Shown: positions 48,478-61,308 of the stretch, piece after piece
Layout of the letters: each line of letters starts with the position of its first letter
Position numbering within the stretch: position 1 is the stretch's first letter
NCBI GenBank assembly: GCA_003254905.1
Contig: QANU01095819.1
Coordinates: 1,120,992-1,184,991, forward strand
Direction: 5' to 3'
Source: Nissolia schottii
Lineage: Eukaryota; Streptophyta; Magnoliopsida; Fabales; Fabaceae
DNA: 64,000 nucleotides
Made by a program: the position numbers and the translations under genes
Notes under the pieces: model-generated
What the model saw: only the letters and a program-made list of their open reading frames with translations
Told to the model about the DNA's origin: nothing
Database searches by the model: none

Positions 48478-49881
48478 TTGGATTTCAATTCCTTTAGGTT
48501 TTGAAAACACAAAACAGATGTTGCGTTGGATTTTTATTTTTTGTAAGCAGAAAGAATATCTGACACGCATACGTCTTATGTTGATACAGACTCAACCAAC
48601 TCTCAGTTTGTAATCCATATCATAGCTTTATGCTACACTGCCTCTAACATGTTCATGTCAAAGTGAGTTTTCTAGATACATTAGAGTATGGTTTACCGGT
48701 ACAATCTCAGTAATGAATTTGAAGCCATTTTGCATTAGCAGAGAAGGAAAGAGAAGAAGAGGCTACGCAAGATAAAACCTTTCACTTTTTCTTTAATGGA
48801 GGGAGGGTTTAACCCATTCCGATCACTTACTCTTCGTTGTTAACTGAGCAGTAAAAGAAAGTTATGTTTACTAAGTTGCTTCTAGTTCATGATCATGGTT
48901 ATCACGTCAATCAAACCCAATAATTATACAAGCCACGATTTATTATGATTTAGGGTTTAGAAGCTAAAAACTTGAAAAGCTAAACCTGACAAAGTAATGA
49001 CTCATGCATGAAGAGTAACCAGATTGAGATAAAATTATGTATTGAGCAGCATCCCAACCATGAATCAACCACATTTAAAAATAAATAAATAAATAAGAAA
49101 GATAAATGCAGAAATTATTGAGATAAGAATTTAGGGTTTAGATTTTTGGCATCAGGAAGGGGACATGAATTGAGATTATATCAGAGTCAAAAGCATGAAG
49201 GTGGAAACTCATAGAAAAAGAAATCGAAGGCATAGACAGATCGGCGAAACATATTAACGAATGCACATAAAAGTGCGTTTCAGACTTACCCAAAGCTGAT
49301 TGTAAAAGTAGACGCCGCTGCAGAGAGAGGGAAAAAAGAAAGAAGGAAAAGAAACTATGAGAAATAACAAAACGAGAGGAAAAGAGAATCAAAGGAAAAC
49401 AAGAGAAGCAAAGAAATCTTACCTGGTTCCGGTAGCAGCAGATCAACGAGACAAGACGAACGTTGGAGATGATGCTTGCGACGTCAAAATAGGGATTTAG
49501 GTATTGTGCTTTATATTTTTTGGGTGAACTGATTTAGGTATTGTGATTTTGTCCCTACACTCGGCTCCCCAATTTCGCTTCAGTATCTGCCCCCATCGTT
49601 CTTTCTTTTGAGGCCCCTTTTGAATTTTTTGTCCCGTGGTAAATCCGAAAAAATATCTTTTAGAATAAAAAATTTATTTTAAAATGTAAATTAAATATTT
49701 TTATCATTACAGTATTAATTTTAAAATGAATCTCATTACTCACTGCAATAATCTCATTTTACGCTCTAAATTTTCTATAGGAAAATTTTTATTTTAAAGG
49801 AAGATTTCTCCATAAATCTCCTCACCTCTTAAACTTAAAGCTCACATCACAGTGTGTGAGGGCCAGCCCATGGTTGTGTAG
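48478..49881. other. Leader/promoter region of the DUF3615-like gene
   Basis: On the minus strand, consensus donors CCAG|GTAAGA (near 49431) and TTTGG|GTAAGT (near 49290) suggest non-coding 5' exons, with GA/CT-rich sequence at 49320-49420. Beyond 49500 the sequence is AT-rich intergenic. No other gene. Confidence 0.4.
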
Positions 49882-50163
49882 CTTAGTTTAAAATGCATTT
49901 TTGTAATATTATATAGGCAACAATTTTTATTTAACAAAAAACTATGTAACAGAGGTTAACGGGTCGACAAAGGGGGGAAAAAAGAATCAATGGTTTACTT
50001 GCGAGAGGAGAAATGGAAGTTATGAAACCATTACCCGAAACAGAAGTGCTTTTATGATATGGATATGATGTGTAAGCATCAAATCTGATTGCATTTTCCG
50101 TTACAGCTTCCAAATCCAGAAAACAAAGCAAGGAAAAATTAAGCAACAAGTTTGCATGCACTT
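49882..50163. repeat. Third copy of the beta-galactosidase far-upstream segment
   Basis: Matches 54029-54305 and, less closely at its left end, 31401-31677. It ends at TCTTT (50164-50168), where sequence jumps to the middle of exon 10. Such tail-to-head joining is what a tandem duplication junction looks like. Confidence 0.85.
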
Positions 50164-52479
50164 TCTTTGTCACGGTAGGATCTCCAGACACTAAAGCAGG
50201 TTCACAGAGTTTTATTGCTCTGTGTAAATCTTTCAGATGACCCCACTTTGGCTGCCTGAGCAGTCCTGTATAGAGGAAGAATGAAGTACTCTACTTTTAC
50301 TCAGGTGTATAGATATATGTCAACTATGTTAACTTCTTCACATGCAATATTTCAAAGAAAAGACCCACCAATAAGCGTGGAACAAGCATAATTGTCAAAA
50401 TAATTTTATTTTACAATCTAAGTCATAGAATAAGACAAACCAAAGTAGTATAAGGAACTGGAATCCTGTGTGTTTACCATATTCATCAAGAGGTGCATCA
50501 TAATCATATCTTGTAGCAATAAAGGGACCACCAGCAGTTCGACCAAAATTTGTTCCCCCGTGATACTGAAATGAACAAAATAACGGACTTAGTTGAATAT
50601 TTGAAAACGGTGGGGACACAAATTGAAATTAATAAATAATGAAATTACCATGTAATAGTTGACAAATGATCCCCCTTTCTGTATAAACCTTGCAACTGAA
50701 AATGCCAAATCTTCAGCAGGTCGATAAGGAACTGGACCTCCAAACTCAGTAAACCTGCACGAAAGGGAAAGAGGCACAAAATTAATATAGTCAGGCGTTA
50801 TCTCTAGCTCGTATGTTTCTTATTCTTATGGAAACCTAAGATGTAAGGAACAAGGAATCAATACCAGCCAGTCCAAGCTTCTGTCCACATCTTTGGTTTG
50901 TAAGCCTTATTTGGAGAGAAATAATCACAATAGAAACCGTTGCAAGTGTTAATCTGAAAAATATTTTACATTGAGATTAGAAGCCTCTCAAACATTAGAG
51001 CCATAAAGGATTGCATCAATAACACAACAACTGAGGCTTCAAATATATTCCTTTCTGGTATCCCCACCCAGGTCATTGGGCTGAAGAGAATGGAGAATGC
51101 ATCTATAAAAGGTAAGAAGTGATTTCAATAAAAGAAACAATTCAGCTGAACTTACAACAGGGTCAGGAGCATCATCTTGCTTGCACATGACCCATGGAAC
51201 CCCAGTACCGAGTCCTGTAGCCATATCTGCCGCCCACTCTGTGTAGGATTTACCAGGAGCGCCAATTTCATACTCCATAGGTCCATATTCATTTTCAATC
51301 TGCACACATACGCCGGAAGAAAAGGTAACGGTTAGAGTACACATCTCCACTATTGTCAATGAATAACAAGCTAATAAATAAGTAAAAACTACAAGATAAT
51401 ATAAATCAAGAGATTGCACTAAGTAAAAGGCTAGCAGCACATTTAGTCTGCCTGGGATAGAATTATCGGACCTCCCTGAGATTCATATAACCTTTCTGCC
51501 TTCATCATATTGACAATCTTCTCGGTAAACTTCTGCATTTGAAACTTCATTATGCCAATTAAGAAGTGAAAAGTAATTAGAAGGCGTTAGGATAAATGAA
51601 GAAGGATATTTTCTAACGATGCTTGAGCTACAATGATGTACCATACGTTACCTTAAAAGGGCCATTGTCTGTTCTGAAGCTGATACCTGGAATGTACTTC
51701 AGCCAAACAGGGAAACCTCTGAAAATGGATCAGGTAAAAATAGTTAAGATATTTCTAGTTCAACATGCACCAAGAATTTTGCCAATGTCATAAGAGGAAA
51801 TGAATGCTTTCCTTACCCAAAGTTCCACTCAGCACTAACATAAGGACCAATCCTCAGATGCACATAAAGGCCTGCTTGCTGCACCAACTTGATGAACTTC
51901 ACCAAATCATAGTTCCCCTCAAAATAATACTACAGCAATTAAAGGAAAACCAAAAAACAAATAAATTAGAATTTATTACCCCTTAGTTACTCACAACCAT
52001 GCAATGTTTACAACTCCAAATAGTGCAAACAAAATACAAACAAAAAAAAAAAAGAAGCAAAATTACAAGGCATTGTTGTTATAATTATTCATTACTTTGC
52101 CTTGTGAAGGTTCATGCCCATTCCAGAAAACATAAGTCTGAATCACATCCAAGCCTCCATCTTTAGCCTTCTGAATAAGATCTGGCCACATCTGAATAAG
52201 AACAAGCAAATGCCACACAACTCAAGAAAATGCAAATCAGCTAAGAAACAGAAAGAAAGAAGAAAAAGGAAGAAACTTTAAGGTACCCATTTGACAAAAT
52301 ACCTCAGGGGTGCTTCTGGGGTAATGAATGGATCCAGAAATGAGGACCCTTCTTTGGCCATTAATGGTGATAGCCCTAGAGTCATAGGCCACAGATGCAG
52401 TTACAGAACCAATGAGTGAACATGTCAGGAGAAACAGCACATTCCACCTTATGAGCTTGAAGCTCATAGTACCCATCAT
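49931..52479 (-). CDS. Truncated, chimeric GH35 beta-galactosidase copy
   Basis: Exons 1-9 and most of exon 10 of the neighbouring gene: 52303-52479, 52096-52191, 51817-51929, 51652-51718, 51452-51544, 51156-51299, 50865-50953, 50649-50754, 50478-50565, 49931-50265. They join in frame to 435 residues: 358 shared with the full gene (signal peptide, IENEYGP and TEAWTGW catalytic motifs kept), then 77 residues read from formerly non-coding upstream DNA (starts [20 protein letters not shown], stop at 49931). The beta-sandwich and lectin-type domains are absent. Changes against copy 1 include Leu118 to Ile, Cys123 to Ser (in GPYVCAEWN) and Ser314 to Arg; the exon 5 donor is GC instead of GT. The duplicated promoter is intact, so transcription is possible. 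Whether the protein folds is doubtful; it may be a pseudogene. Confidence 0.8.
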
Positions 52480-54688
52480 TGAACAATAAAAACTGTTCAA
52501 ATCCCCTCCTTCCCTCAGATTGATGCAGCAAAAAAATGCAATGCTGGTTTTTTGGTTATTCTATTGCTTCAAAAGCCAAGTGAGGGAAGTAACAAGGAAA
52601 TGGCTTTTGATTCTTTTTCTCCCTTTTGTTTTTTCTGTGAGAATGTGAATTCTTCTCTCCTTTCCCCTTGTTATTAGCCCTTATTTTCTCTCTTTTTTGC
52701 TGGGAATGATTGAAGCCAGAAAAGGAATGAAAGGAAAATATATAAAAACAGGTGGGAGTTACAGATAAGAAGTGATTTTTTCTTTCTTTTTTTTTTTTGG
52801 GTGGGCTTAGAATAAATAAAAATTCAAAATAAAAATTGGAGATTTTTTTAGTATGGAAAATGGAGGTGCTTTGCGGCTGCTTTTTAAAGAGTGAGCTGAG
52901 AGTAGAGAGGAGAACAGTGGGTGGTGAGTGTTGGGGAGAGGGTGGGACCCACTTTTTGCAGCACTTTGGGACCCACCACATCACCCTTGTTTGTTTTTAC
53001 TCAAAAAAAAAAAAAAATTTGACGCGGAAACTTAGCTTAACCCCAATCTATGTTGAATTTCTAAATGGAAGTTTTTTTATCTCTCTCCTTTCTAAATTGT
53101 TGCCTTTATGTTGTTAGTGGAAAATTTAAAGATATGAAAATGGGGAATTCAAGTAAAAGGAGTGTTTGGGTGATTTGGTGAGGAACAAGTTGCCCCATAA
53201 AAGAGTTAATAGTAAATAGCTTTAGACAACAGAAAGAAAGATTCCCCAGCCAATCACGATGTGGTCGGTTCCTTTGTCGTCGGCCCTATGTTTACTTGCT
53301 TCAATAAATTTTTATGTTTTTTTCGCATGATTCATGGATTACATATTTTTTACACTAATTTTTTTTGTTAATTTTTAAATTAGATTTATTAAATTTTGTT
53401 ATTATCTTTTAATTTAATATGACATATTAATTTGTCATATAATTTAATATAATAAACTAATAAATTTTAATAAGATATTAATAGAAAGATGTGTTATAAG
53501 TTTAAATGGTTTGTAAATCTCTAAATCTCTTATAAGTTAATTATTTTAATAATTTGACTAATAAAAATTTATATCATATAAAACATAAAATGATAACAAA
53601 ATTTGATGGATTTAACTCTAAAAATTATCGAAAATATAAAAAAAATTAATAAGAAAAAGAGTATTTATCATATAAGTCACATGAGAAACCATCGTAAATT
53701 TCTGGTTAGCACAAATTTAACATATATAAGCACATATAATAAAAATGAGTTTGATCATCTTTATTATTTATTATATGTCCTGTTAACTATTTTTGAATTC
53801 CATTAAAAGTTACTTACTTGTAGAATAATAGTCGAATCTCCTTATTGTTTAGTTTAATTATCATCAAAACAATATCATGAAGACTTCTGATTTTTTTTTG
53901 GGACGAAATATAAATAAAAGATAAATTATTGTCAAGTGTTATTTACGTAAATTGCTAAGATGATAATTAAGTTAATAATAGAGAGTTTTTAGCATTTGCG
54001 AGAGAAGAAACATAATGTTTACATCATACTTAGTTTAAAAAGCATTTTTGTAATATTATATAGGCAACAATTTTTATTTAACAAAAAAATATGTAACAGA
54101 GGTTAACGGTTCGACAAAAGAGGGGGGGGGGGGNCTTGCAAGAGGAGAAATGGAAGTTATGAAACCATTAACCGAAACAGAAGTGCTTTTATGATATGGA
54201 TATGATGTGTAAGCATCAAATCTGATTGCATTTTCGGTTACAACTTCCAAATCCAGAAAACAAAGCAAAGAAAAATTAAGCAACAAGTTTGCATGCACTT
54301 TCTTTCCCCACTCAGCAGCCATGCATGATTGCCAACACCAACCTCACCTCACCTCTCTTCATTTTCTTGCTTTCAACCTACCTACATTAATTAGAATAAT
54401 TAAATGTTGGAAATCAGTCACGTCCTTAATTAAATTGATCCATTTTAAGTTAAAGAAATATATGAAAAAGGAAAATTAAAGTTCATTTTGTGAGGGTTTA
54501 AATTCATGAATTCTTCTTATTAATTTATATACATGTATATAGGCACAATTATTTTTTAGTTTAAAAAAAAACTAAAAGTTTAATTGAAATTCATTGGCAA
54601 CACAAAAAAAATTTACACAAATATTGAACACTATGAATTAGTGAGTTTGATAATTACTTGTTTTTATACATCAAAACATAATTAAATA
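52480..54688. other. Promoter and upstream DNA of the truncated beta-galactosidase
   Basis: Near-identical to 29854-32056 of copy 1, with small indels. A candidate minus-strand TATA element is kept at about 52738-52747. A frame at 54074-54322 reads the same non-coding segment that forms the tail of the truncated gene; indels between the three copies argue against coding. Confidence 0.6.
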
Positions 54689-55309
54689 TGTTACGGGCTA
54701 AAAACCGAGTCCGAGAGCTCTAGTCCTCTAAGAGAGAGAGGAGCTCATGTTCTCTAAAGACCCAAAGGGTCTAACCCATTAAGGAGCAGAAAAGGCTCCC
54801 CACTTGGTCGGATCGACCCAAAGAGAGGAAGTCTCATGGCGCTTAGAGGAAGAGAAGGTCGTAAGTCCAAAGACTCCGATCTCGGTCTGGCCCAACAAGG
54901 CCAAGAGGAGATAGCGGCAACCTCTCCTCCCAAGTCCGTAACCAACTCCTGGATAAGCGGGAAAAGATAAACCGGGGAGCGGATAAGCAAACCCCCTCGT
55001 TTTATCTCTATCTTACCTCTATCTTTGCACTATAAGCTCATCTATAAAAGCACACGACCCCTCAGGTCACCAGGTACCTCTCACTCTCCTCTTAGAGAAT
55101 TCTTCTAATCATTGTGCTTACTTGAGCGTCGGAGTGCCTTTACAGGTACACCCCGCCGCCACACTCTCTCCGAAAGAAACCTACTTGAAGCTTCCGTCCG
55201 AGCCTCTGAACCCGCTCGAAGCCTTCGCCCTCAGACTTAAAGCTTCCGTCAAGGCGCCTACCTCACCCGTTCAGGTAACCTCGTACCCCATACGAATTAC
55301 TTGCGAACA
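54689..55309 (+). mobile_element. Solo LTR of a second retrotransposon family
   Basis: A 621-bp insertion absent from copy 1. It starts TGTTACGGGC and ends GCGAACA, flanked by AAATA and AAATG (5-bp target duplication with one mismatch), and is much more GC-rich than its surroundings. It carries a TATAAAAG box at 55043-55050, about 270 bp before its end, as expected for an LTR promoter. No primer-binding site or coding region follows, hence solo LTR. Confidence 0.8.
55043..55050 (+). promoter_or_regulatory. TATA box of the solo LTR
   Basis: TATAAAAG in a GC-rich context inside the 621-bp LTR; the U3/R border would lie about 30 bp downstream. Confidence 0.5.
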
Positions 55310-57690
55310 AAATGCATTTGTAAAAAAACTTTAAACTATCAATGTATTAAAATTGATTTTAATGGCACTTAACTTATTTTATTAGTATTTCACTCAAACG
55401 TGGTTATGACTTAAATTTGATTTTTAAGTTATTCTATTAACATAGATGGCTTGGCTGAATCCAGTGTTCTTTAAGTTTTAATTTTAATTTTAATTTAAAA
55501 AAAATTGATTGGAGTGGTCACTTGAAGTGCAAGTGGACCTTAGATTGCTTGCTATAACTTGATTACAGTTTCATTTATAGTAAACTTGGAGAAATGGTTT
55601 GGGTGGTTGCTTGTGTTGGGTGAGAAATCAAAGAATCAATGTCTCCTGTCCTGGCATGGAAAAAAGGGCATATAAATAGTAGTTTGGTACATATGGTCAA
55701 TGACTTGTTGGTCAAATTTCTGATTGTAGTTTTTTCGAGTAATATGCAAAACCATGTTCATATATATAGTCCATCTGCACCGCCACCCTTTAACACTCCA
55801 ACTGTGTAAATATAAACAGAAAAAAAAATCATATGTATTACTTTTGTAAGCAATTTTTATTAATTAGTTTTATCCATGTGATTAAAACTAATTATTTAAA
55901 ATTGTACCCTATTTAACAAATATGAAACACGTTTTTGGAAATAAAATACACTTTTCCCTTCATTCTTTTAAAAGTTTAATTATTGTATATTATATTAATT
56001 TTACACTATCATCTAATTATATGTTATTGAATGCGAAAATTTTAAAATAATAAGTATTGTATTAAACTTAAGATTTTTCACTAATGTGATAATACATACT
56101 TAAATATTCGCGTATGTTTTTAAACTATTTTTTGCATTTATAAATGTGGTTGCTCGGAGGGAGTGTCATAGCTGGTGATTAGCTGTGATCCAGTTTGCTT
56201 CTGAAAAACAAGGTGGACCCTAAATTGGCATTTTGCTCCAACATCATTTTGTTGACCAAAAATACAAAGCCAGCTCATCTCTTTCATCACAACCATTGTG
56301 GCACATATGTGCTACTGTTAGTTAGTTAATCACGTAAACTCTAATTTGTAAGCTCAATTAATTAGTAATTAATTTAATAAAGGACAACTATCAAGAGAAC
56401 TGGTTAAGAAGCTTAAAATAAAAATAATTTATTAAAAAAAGTAAACTTTTACATTTTTTAATGCATTAAACATTTAAATTTTTTATTTTTTAATCTAAAT
56501 TTTTCTCTTGTTAATCTTATGACATAACCCTTCAATAAATTAACATCCCTCTGCCATTCTCTATATTGCCGGTGCCCTAATTATTGGACAGCATGTGATT
56601 TGCACGTGGTCCACAAAATTGATGACAGCATAATTTTGTGTGGGAAAATGCCTACAAATGTGGAATTGAGTACATGGGCTGCTTGTAGTTAAAAATATTT
56701 CTACTAATATTGTGTTTTCTTTTTTGGTGAGTATTATTTTTTTTTATATTTTTGGTGAGTATTGTTATACTGATATTCATGTATTATAATGTTTACGCAG
56801 TTTACTTTAATAATATAGATTTTACTAATAATAAATATTACAAGAGCATTTGTTAAAAATTTTAAAGTAAAAAGATTTCATTGTTGAATATATTAAGAAC
56901 TTAATGTTAGAGCAGTCATGATACTCTAAACTATATTAGTTAGTCTCACTAATAATATAATTAAGATACTAGTATAAATAACAAAAATAAATAAATTTTC
57001 TTTTATTAATTTCTCAATAAGTGATTTAAGAGTACTTGTTAGCTAAAAGATAATAATAATATTAATAAAAGATAAATTGATTTTTATAAAATTATCTTTA
57101 TATTGCAATTATTATTTAATTTATATATGATATTCACTCTAATAGTTGATATAATTATTCCAAGGATAAAATTTAACATTTAATATTAAAAACAAATAAA
57201 ATATTGGAAATATAGCATATAGTTTGGGTAGAGGGAAATCACAAAACGAATGGAAAAATGATTGAATAGAATGAAGAATTAATAGGGTGGGAGTGTTTAT
57301 AAAATTGAAAAGTTTCAGAATCTTTGGGTTCTGTATTGTATATCGCCGTTAATGTCAATAATATATTCTAAACGATTTTTAGGTGCATTGTAATGACCAC
57401 AAAACATTGCACTCTGCTTTTTTCTGATCCGGAATTTATAAAATCAGAATCTTAATTTAGGGTGCACTGTACAGTTTTCCATAGTTTTTCTTCACTCTAA
57501 AAAAACAGAGGTCTACCTGTTTCTCTTAAACCCTAATAAGGTTTAGTAATGGGGAAAAATATGAATCACAAAAATAAAACAGAAAGAAGTTGAGAAATAT
57601 AACATGTTTGGGTTTTGATTTGTACACACCTCAAATTATTGTTTGAAAAATATAAATTATTTTTCAATTCATTTTAACATAATTAACAAA

Positions 57691-57874
57691 TAGTTTAATT
57701 TCTATACATTGACAATGTAAAATATTTTACTCTGTCAGTCAATCAAATCTCTCAATACACATGACCTTATAAGGAATCAGAGAGGATGTCAATCATTTAT
57801 GTTAATGTGACAAGTTTTAATTGGTTAACACTGCAAAAAAAATTTACACGGTGAAGTAGATAGAAATTAAACTC
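57691..57874. mobile_element. Mutator-like MITE, 184 bp
   Basis: Inverted ends AGTTTAATTTCTAT and ATAGAAATTAAACT; further inside, GTAAA(A)TATTTTAC-type and GTGTAAATTTTTTT-type blocks also pair. Flanked by a perfect 9-bp direct repeat ATTAACAAA (57682-57690 and 57875-57883), the size made by Mutator superfamily transposases. Confidence 0.75.
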
Positions 57875-58543
57875 ATTAACAAAATAATGTTAAACGTAAC
57901 CAAAAAAACACAAAATCATGTTAAAATACAAATTATGATTTGAATAAAAATAAAAAATCTATTCTTTTTATTAATTAGATCACAATATGATTTGTAAATT
58001 TCATAAAAAATAAATGATTTGTAAATTATAAAATCAATCATCTTCCTTAACCAAATGACAGGGTTCGATTATGAAATAATCTTAAATTCTTTAGTCAGTT
58101 GTCTCATCTATAGATGTGCTTACAAGTCAATGAATGATTAGTCACCAGACCCATTAAATACCACCAAAAAAAATATATATACGTGTCCCTACTATTGTAA
58201 CAGGTCAATATGTCATTTACCACCTTCAGAAATTCAGATCATTTTGTTCTCTTTTCCCTTTCCCTTCTGTCCTGGTTTTGCACCTCACGTGCTTTATTTT
58301 TTGTTTGCATTCAATTAAAGCACACTACAACAAAAACAACAGTGACAGCATACGGTCCCCCAACGGGCCCTTACCTCGTAGCCCATTTTATTTTGGTTAG
58401 ACTTCATTTTCAACTTATCTCTCTAACTGTTCGCACTTCTGAGGCCTTTCATTTAAATTTGGACCTATGGGCACGTATTTCACATTTCGTCATGTTTGAA
58501 AATTTCATAATTTTGACCTAAAAAAGAAAAGAAAAAATATAAG

Positions 58544-58839
58544 GTTAATTAAGTTTTTAGTCCCTGTAATATAAAAAAGTTTGGTTTTAGTCCCTTATGA
58601 CAAGTTTTAGTCCCTGTAAAATGTGAAAATTTGATTTTGGTCCTTGTGGACGGTTGGTGATGGACGGTGATGACGTGTCAGTTAACCCGTCATCAGGGAC
58701 CATTTCTACATCACCTTCCATCACCAACCGTCTACAGGGACCAAAATCAAATTTTCACATTTTACAGGGATTAAAACTTGTCACGAGAGACTAAAACCAA
58801 ACTTTTTCATATTATAGAGACTAAAAACTTAATTAACCC
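58544..58839. mobile_element. Foldback Mutator-like MITE, about 296 bp
   Basis: Two arms of about 130 bp (left begins GTTAATTAAGTTTTTAGTCC, right ends with its reverse complement) around a short spacer near 58690. Flanked by an 11-bp direct repeat AAAAATATAAG (58533-58543 and 58840-58850), with two extra C at the right end. The repeated TTTTAGTCCCTGTAA phrase is one I associate with MITEs common in legume genomes. Confidence 0.8.
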
Positions 58840-61096
58840 AAAAATATAAGTAGTAGTCATCATTTCGAGTTTCTTAGAATGTGTTTACCATTTGAGTTTT
58901 GAAGGGTAAGAAATTTTTTTGGAAGGTTTAGTCATGATTTTTGGAGTGCTTTGAGCATCCTGACATTCTTTAGATATGAACTAATCTCTTTAAGCAATCA
59001 CATTCTCTAGACATGAAACTAATGAAAATATATATATCACCACAAAAATAAAAAATAAAATGAAAATAGAAACATTAGTCAACTACTAGAAAAACAGGCG
59101 CAAAGTTGCAGCTGTGGTGAGAAATATTTGCAACGAAAATTTTCATCGCAAAGAACATTAAAACATTAAAAAGAATAAAAAGTAAATAGCAAAGCATTTG
59201 CGGCAGATTAGTTATACATCACTCTAAGTCATTAGGATTGATCTAATGATAGGAGATTTTAATAATATACATAGAATCCTAAATTCAAATTTTATTGCAA
59301 TCAATGTAATTTTAAGTATAAAAAAAAGTTATACATCACTCTTATTTATATTAAAGTATAACAATCGAACACCTTAATGTTTCCATTCCCTCCATTTTGG
59401 CTTGGCTCTCTAGCTAGGAGGAGAGTAATTTCATACTCGTGACAATAATACTTTATATACTTCCCTAATTTTTATCTTGAGTTAATAAATTTGAGGATGT
59501 TAGGTGCTTAAAAAAGACAGAGAATGAGAGTACATGACTCATGGCATGTACTAATTAATCTGAAAGTAGAAATGAAAGAAATAAAAGAGGACAGACACAA
59601 GTGAGGTGGGCTGGGGGGAATTAAAAATGAGGGTCATACCAAGATGAGATTGACACATATGCATGGCATAGACATCATCCATTGTAACAGTTATAGGAAG
59701 TGTGTAATAGGAAAAGGCTTAGAGGCTAATGCACATCATCCCACAATCACCAGAAGTTATCTCAAAAGGGGACGAGTTTGCCACATACACTTTATGTTGG
59801 CTAAGCCTCACACAGTCACCATCCTTGGTCATTGGATTTGGTAGGGCCTAATACTATAAATCCAATAAAACAGTGGTCACTAAAATGTGTGTGGGGTCTA
59901 AAAGTGCATGTGGCGTGGGACACATGCATAAATTGATTGAAGGCTACTCTTATCAATAACAATTCTACTCCACAATTTCCTTAATTATTATTAGCCTTTT
60001 TGTAAGATTGGGTTTGAATTTGATTGGATGCGGAATTAATCTAGTTCATCACGTTAAGCATTACTCCTTGACTAGATACATTGATATGAGATTGTATTCA
60101 ATTTCTTAAACGATAGATAAAAAGGATCAAAAGGAGTACCGCCTTTATAAAAAACTATACATATATAAAGTAAGGTGGACCTAGCTAGTTTTAAAATTAT
60201 TATCATTCACTTGATTAAAATTCAAAATGGAAGCAATCACTTTAATTATCACTTTGTTGTTTTTCTCTTTTTGTTTTCGTTTGAAGCGTTTATAAGAGTT
60301 GTGATAAGTTTTCTTATAATATAGAAACAACTAACAAACTTGTTGCACTTGGTTGAAAACTTGTATTCACGGGTATATGCACCATTTAATTAAGGCTCCA
60401 TGACCACCACTCACAACAAATAGACCATATCTTCATTAATTAACCACACAAGTTGAAGTAGGGATATAACATCACCTTCAACTAGTGTGTGTTATGGGCT
60501 ATGCTGTTTATAATATGTTTTTATGCTCATTTAGGTAGGAAAGAGGAGTATTTTACTTTAGGTTTTCACATGTATTTTTTTTATTTGGAGCAAATTCTAT
60601 TTAAGTCTATGCATCACTTAAATGTAGACAATTCTCTCAATTAAAATTTGAATTGTAATTAACTAATTATTTTAACGTCAGACCAAACTTTAGTAGCACC
60701 ACCAAAAAAACAAAAGATAAAAAGGTAGGAAATAAGGGGCCGCGCCGTCTTGATCTTGGACCACCGCGTCTCAAATGGAGCTAAATCCAACATTTCAATT
60801 TTTATGAAAAAGGGAAAAGGAACATGCATTTCGGCTTTGCTTCTCTTCACGCTAAATGCATTACTTGTTTTTAAGCTAAGAACATATTTTAAACAAATAT
60901 ACATACATGTGTATCCTCGCAAAAATGTCTACTAAATTAGAGGATGAGGATGGCACTCAGTCTTATCTAAATTTGTAAAGAACCAATCCTTAACTCCCAT
61001 CAGCGTCACGAATACTACACAAGCTTTTGCTTACATGTCACCCTTACAATGTAGGGTAACCAAAGGGTGCCACAGCAATTGAGCAACAAAAATATT

Positions 61097-61308
61097 GTAA
61101 ATATTCAGTAGAATCACCACTAATTTTTATTTTTAAGAAATCACAAAAAGAAACTTTTATTTTTGAAAAACTAACCTTTTTTTGAAAAGATTGGATTCAA
61201 GAGTAAATATTCAATAGAATCACCACTAATTTTTATTTTAAAAAAATCACAAAAAGAAACTTTTATTTTTGAAAATTAACCATTTTTTAAAAAGATTGGA
61301 GTCAAGAA
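61097..61308. repeat. Tandem duplication, period 106 bp
   Basis: Two adjacent units starting GTAAATATTC (61097 and 61203), about 90 per cent identical by eye, AT-rich, non-coding. Confidence 0.8.

Larger units (their letters stand above)
50164..56314. repeat. Beta-galactosidase segmental duplication, copy 2
   Basis: Direct repeat of 27532-33076. It contains the truncated gene, its promoter and AT-rich upstream DNA, plus an LTR insertion that copy 1 lacks. It ends at the same palindrome (56301-56312). A G run and one undetermined base lie at 54122-54134. Confidence 0.9.

Noticed and set aside
54074..54322. Frame related to the 77-residue tail of the truncated beta-galactosidase, considered as an independent conserved small gene
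   Set aside because: The three DNA copies differ by frame-breaking indels (the copy at 31430-31690 stops early), so the frame is not maintained.
59081..59100. ACTACTAGAAAAACAGGC, like a CACTA transposon end
   Set aside because: First bases do not match CACTA exactly, no second end or 3-bp target repeat was found; too weak to call.
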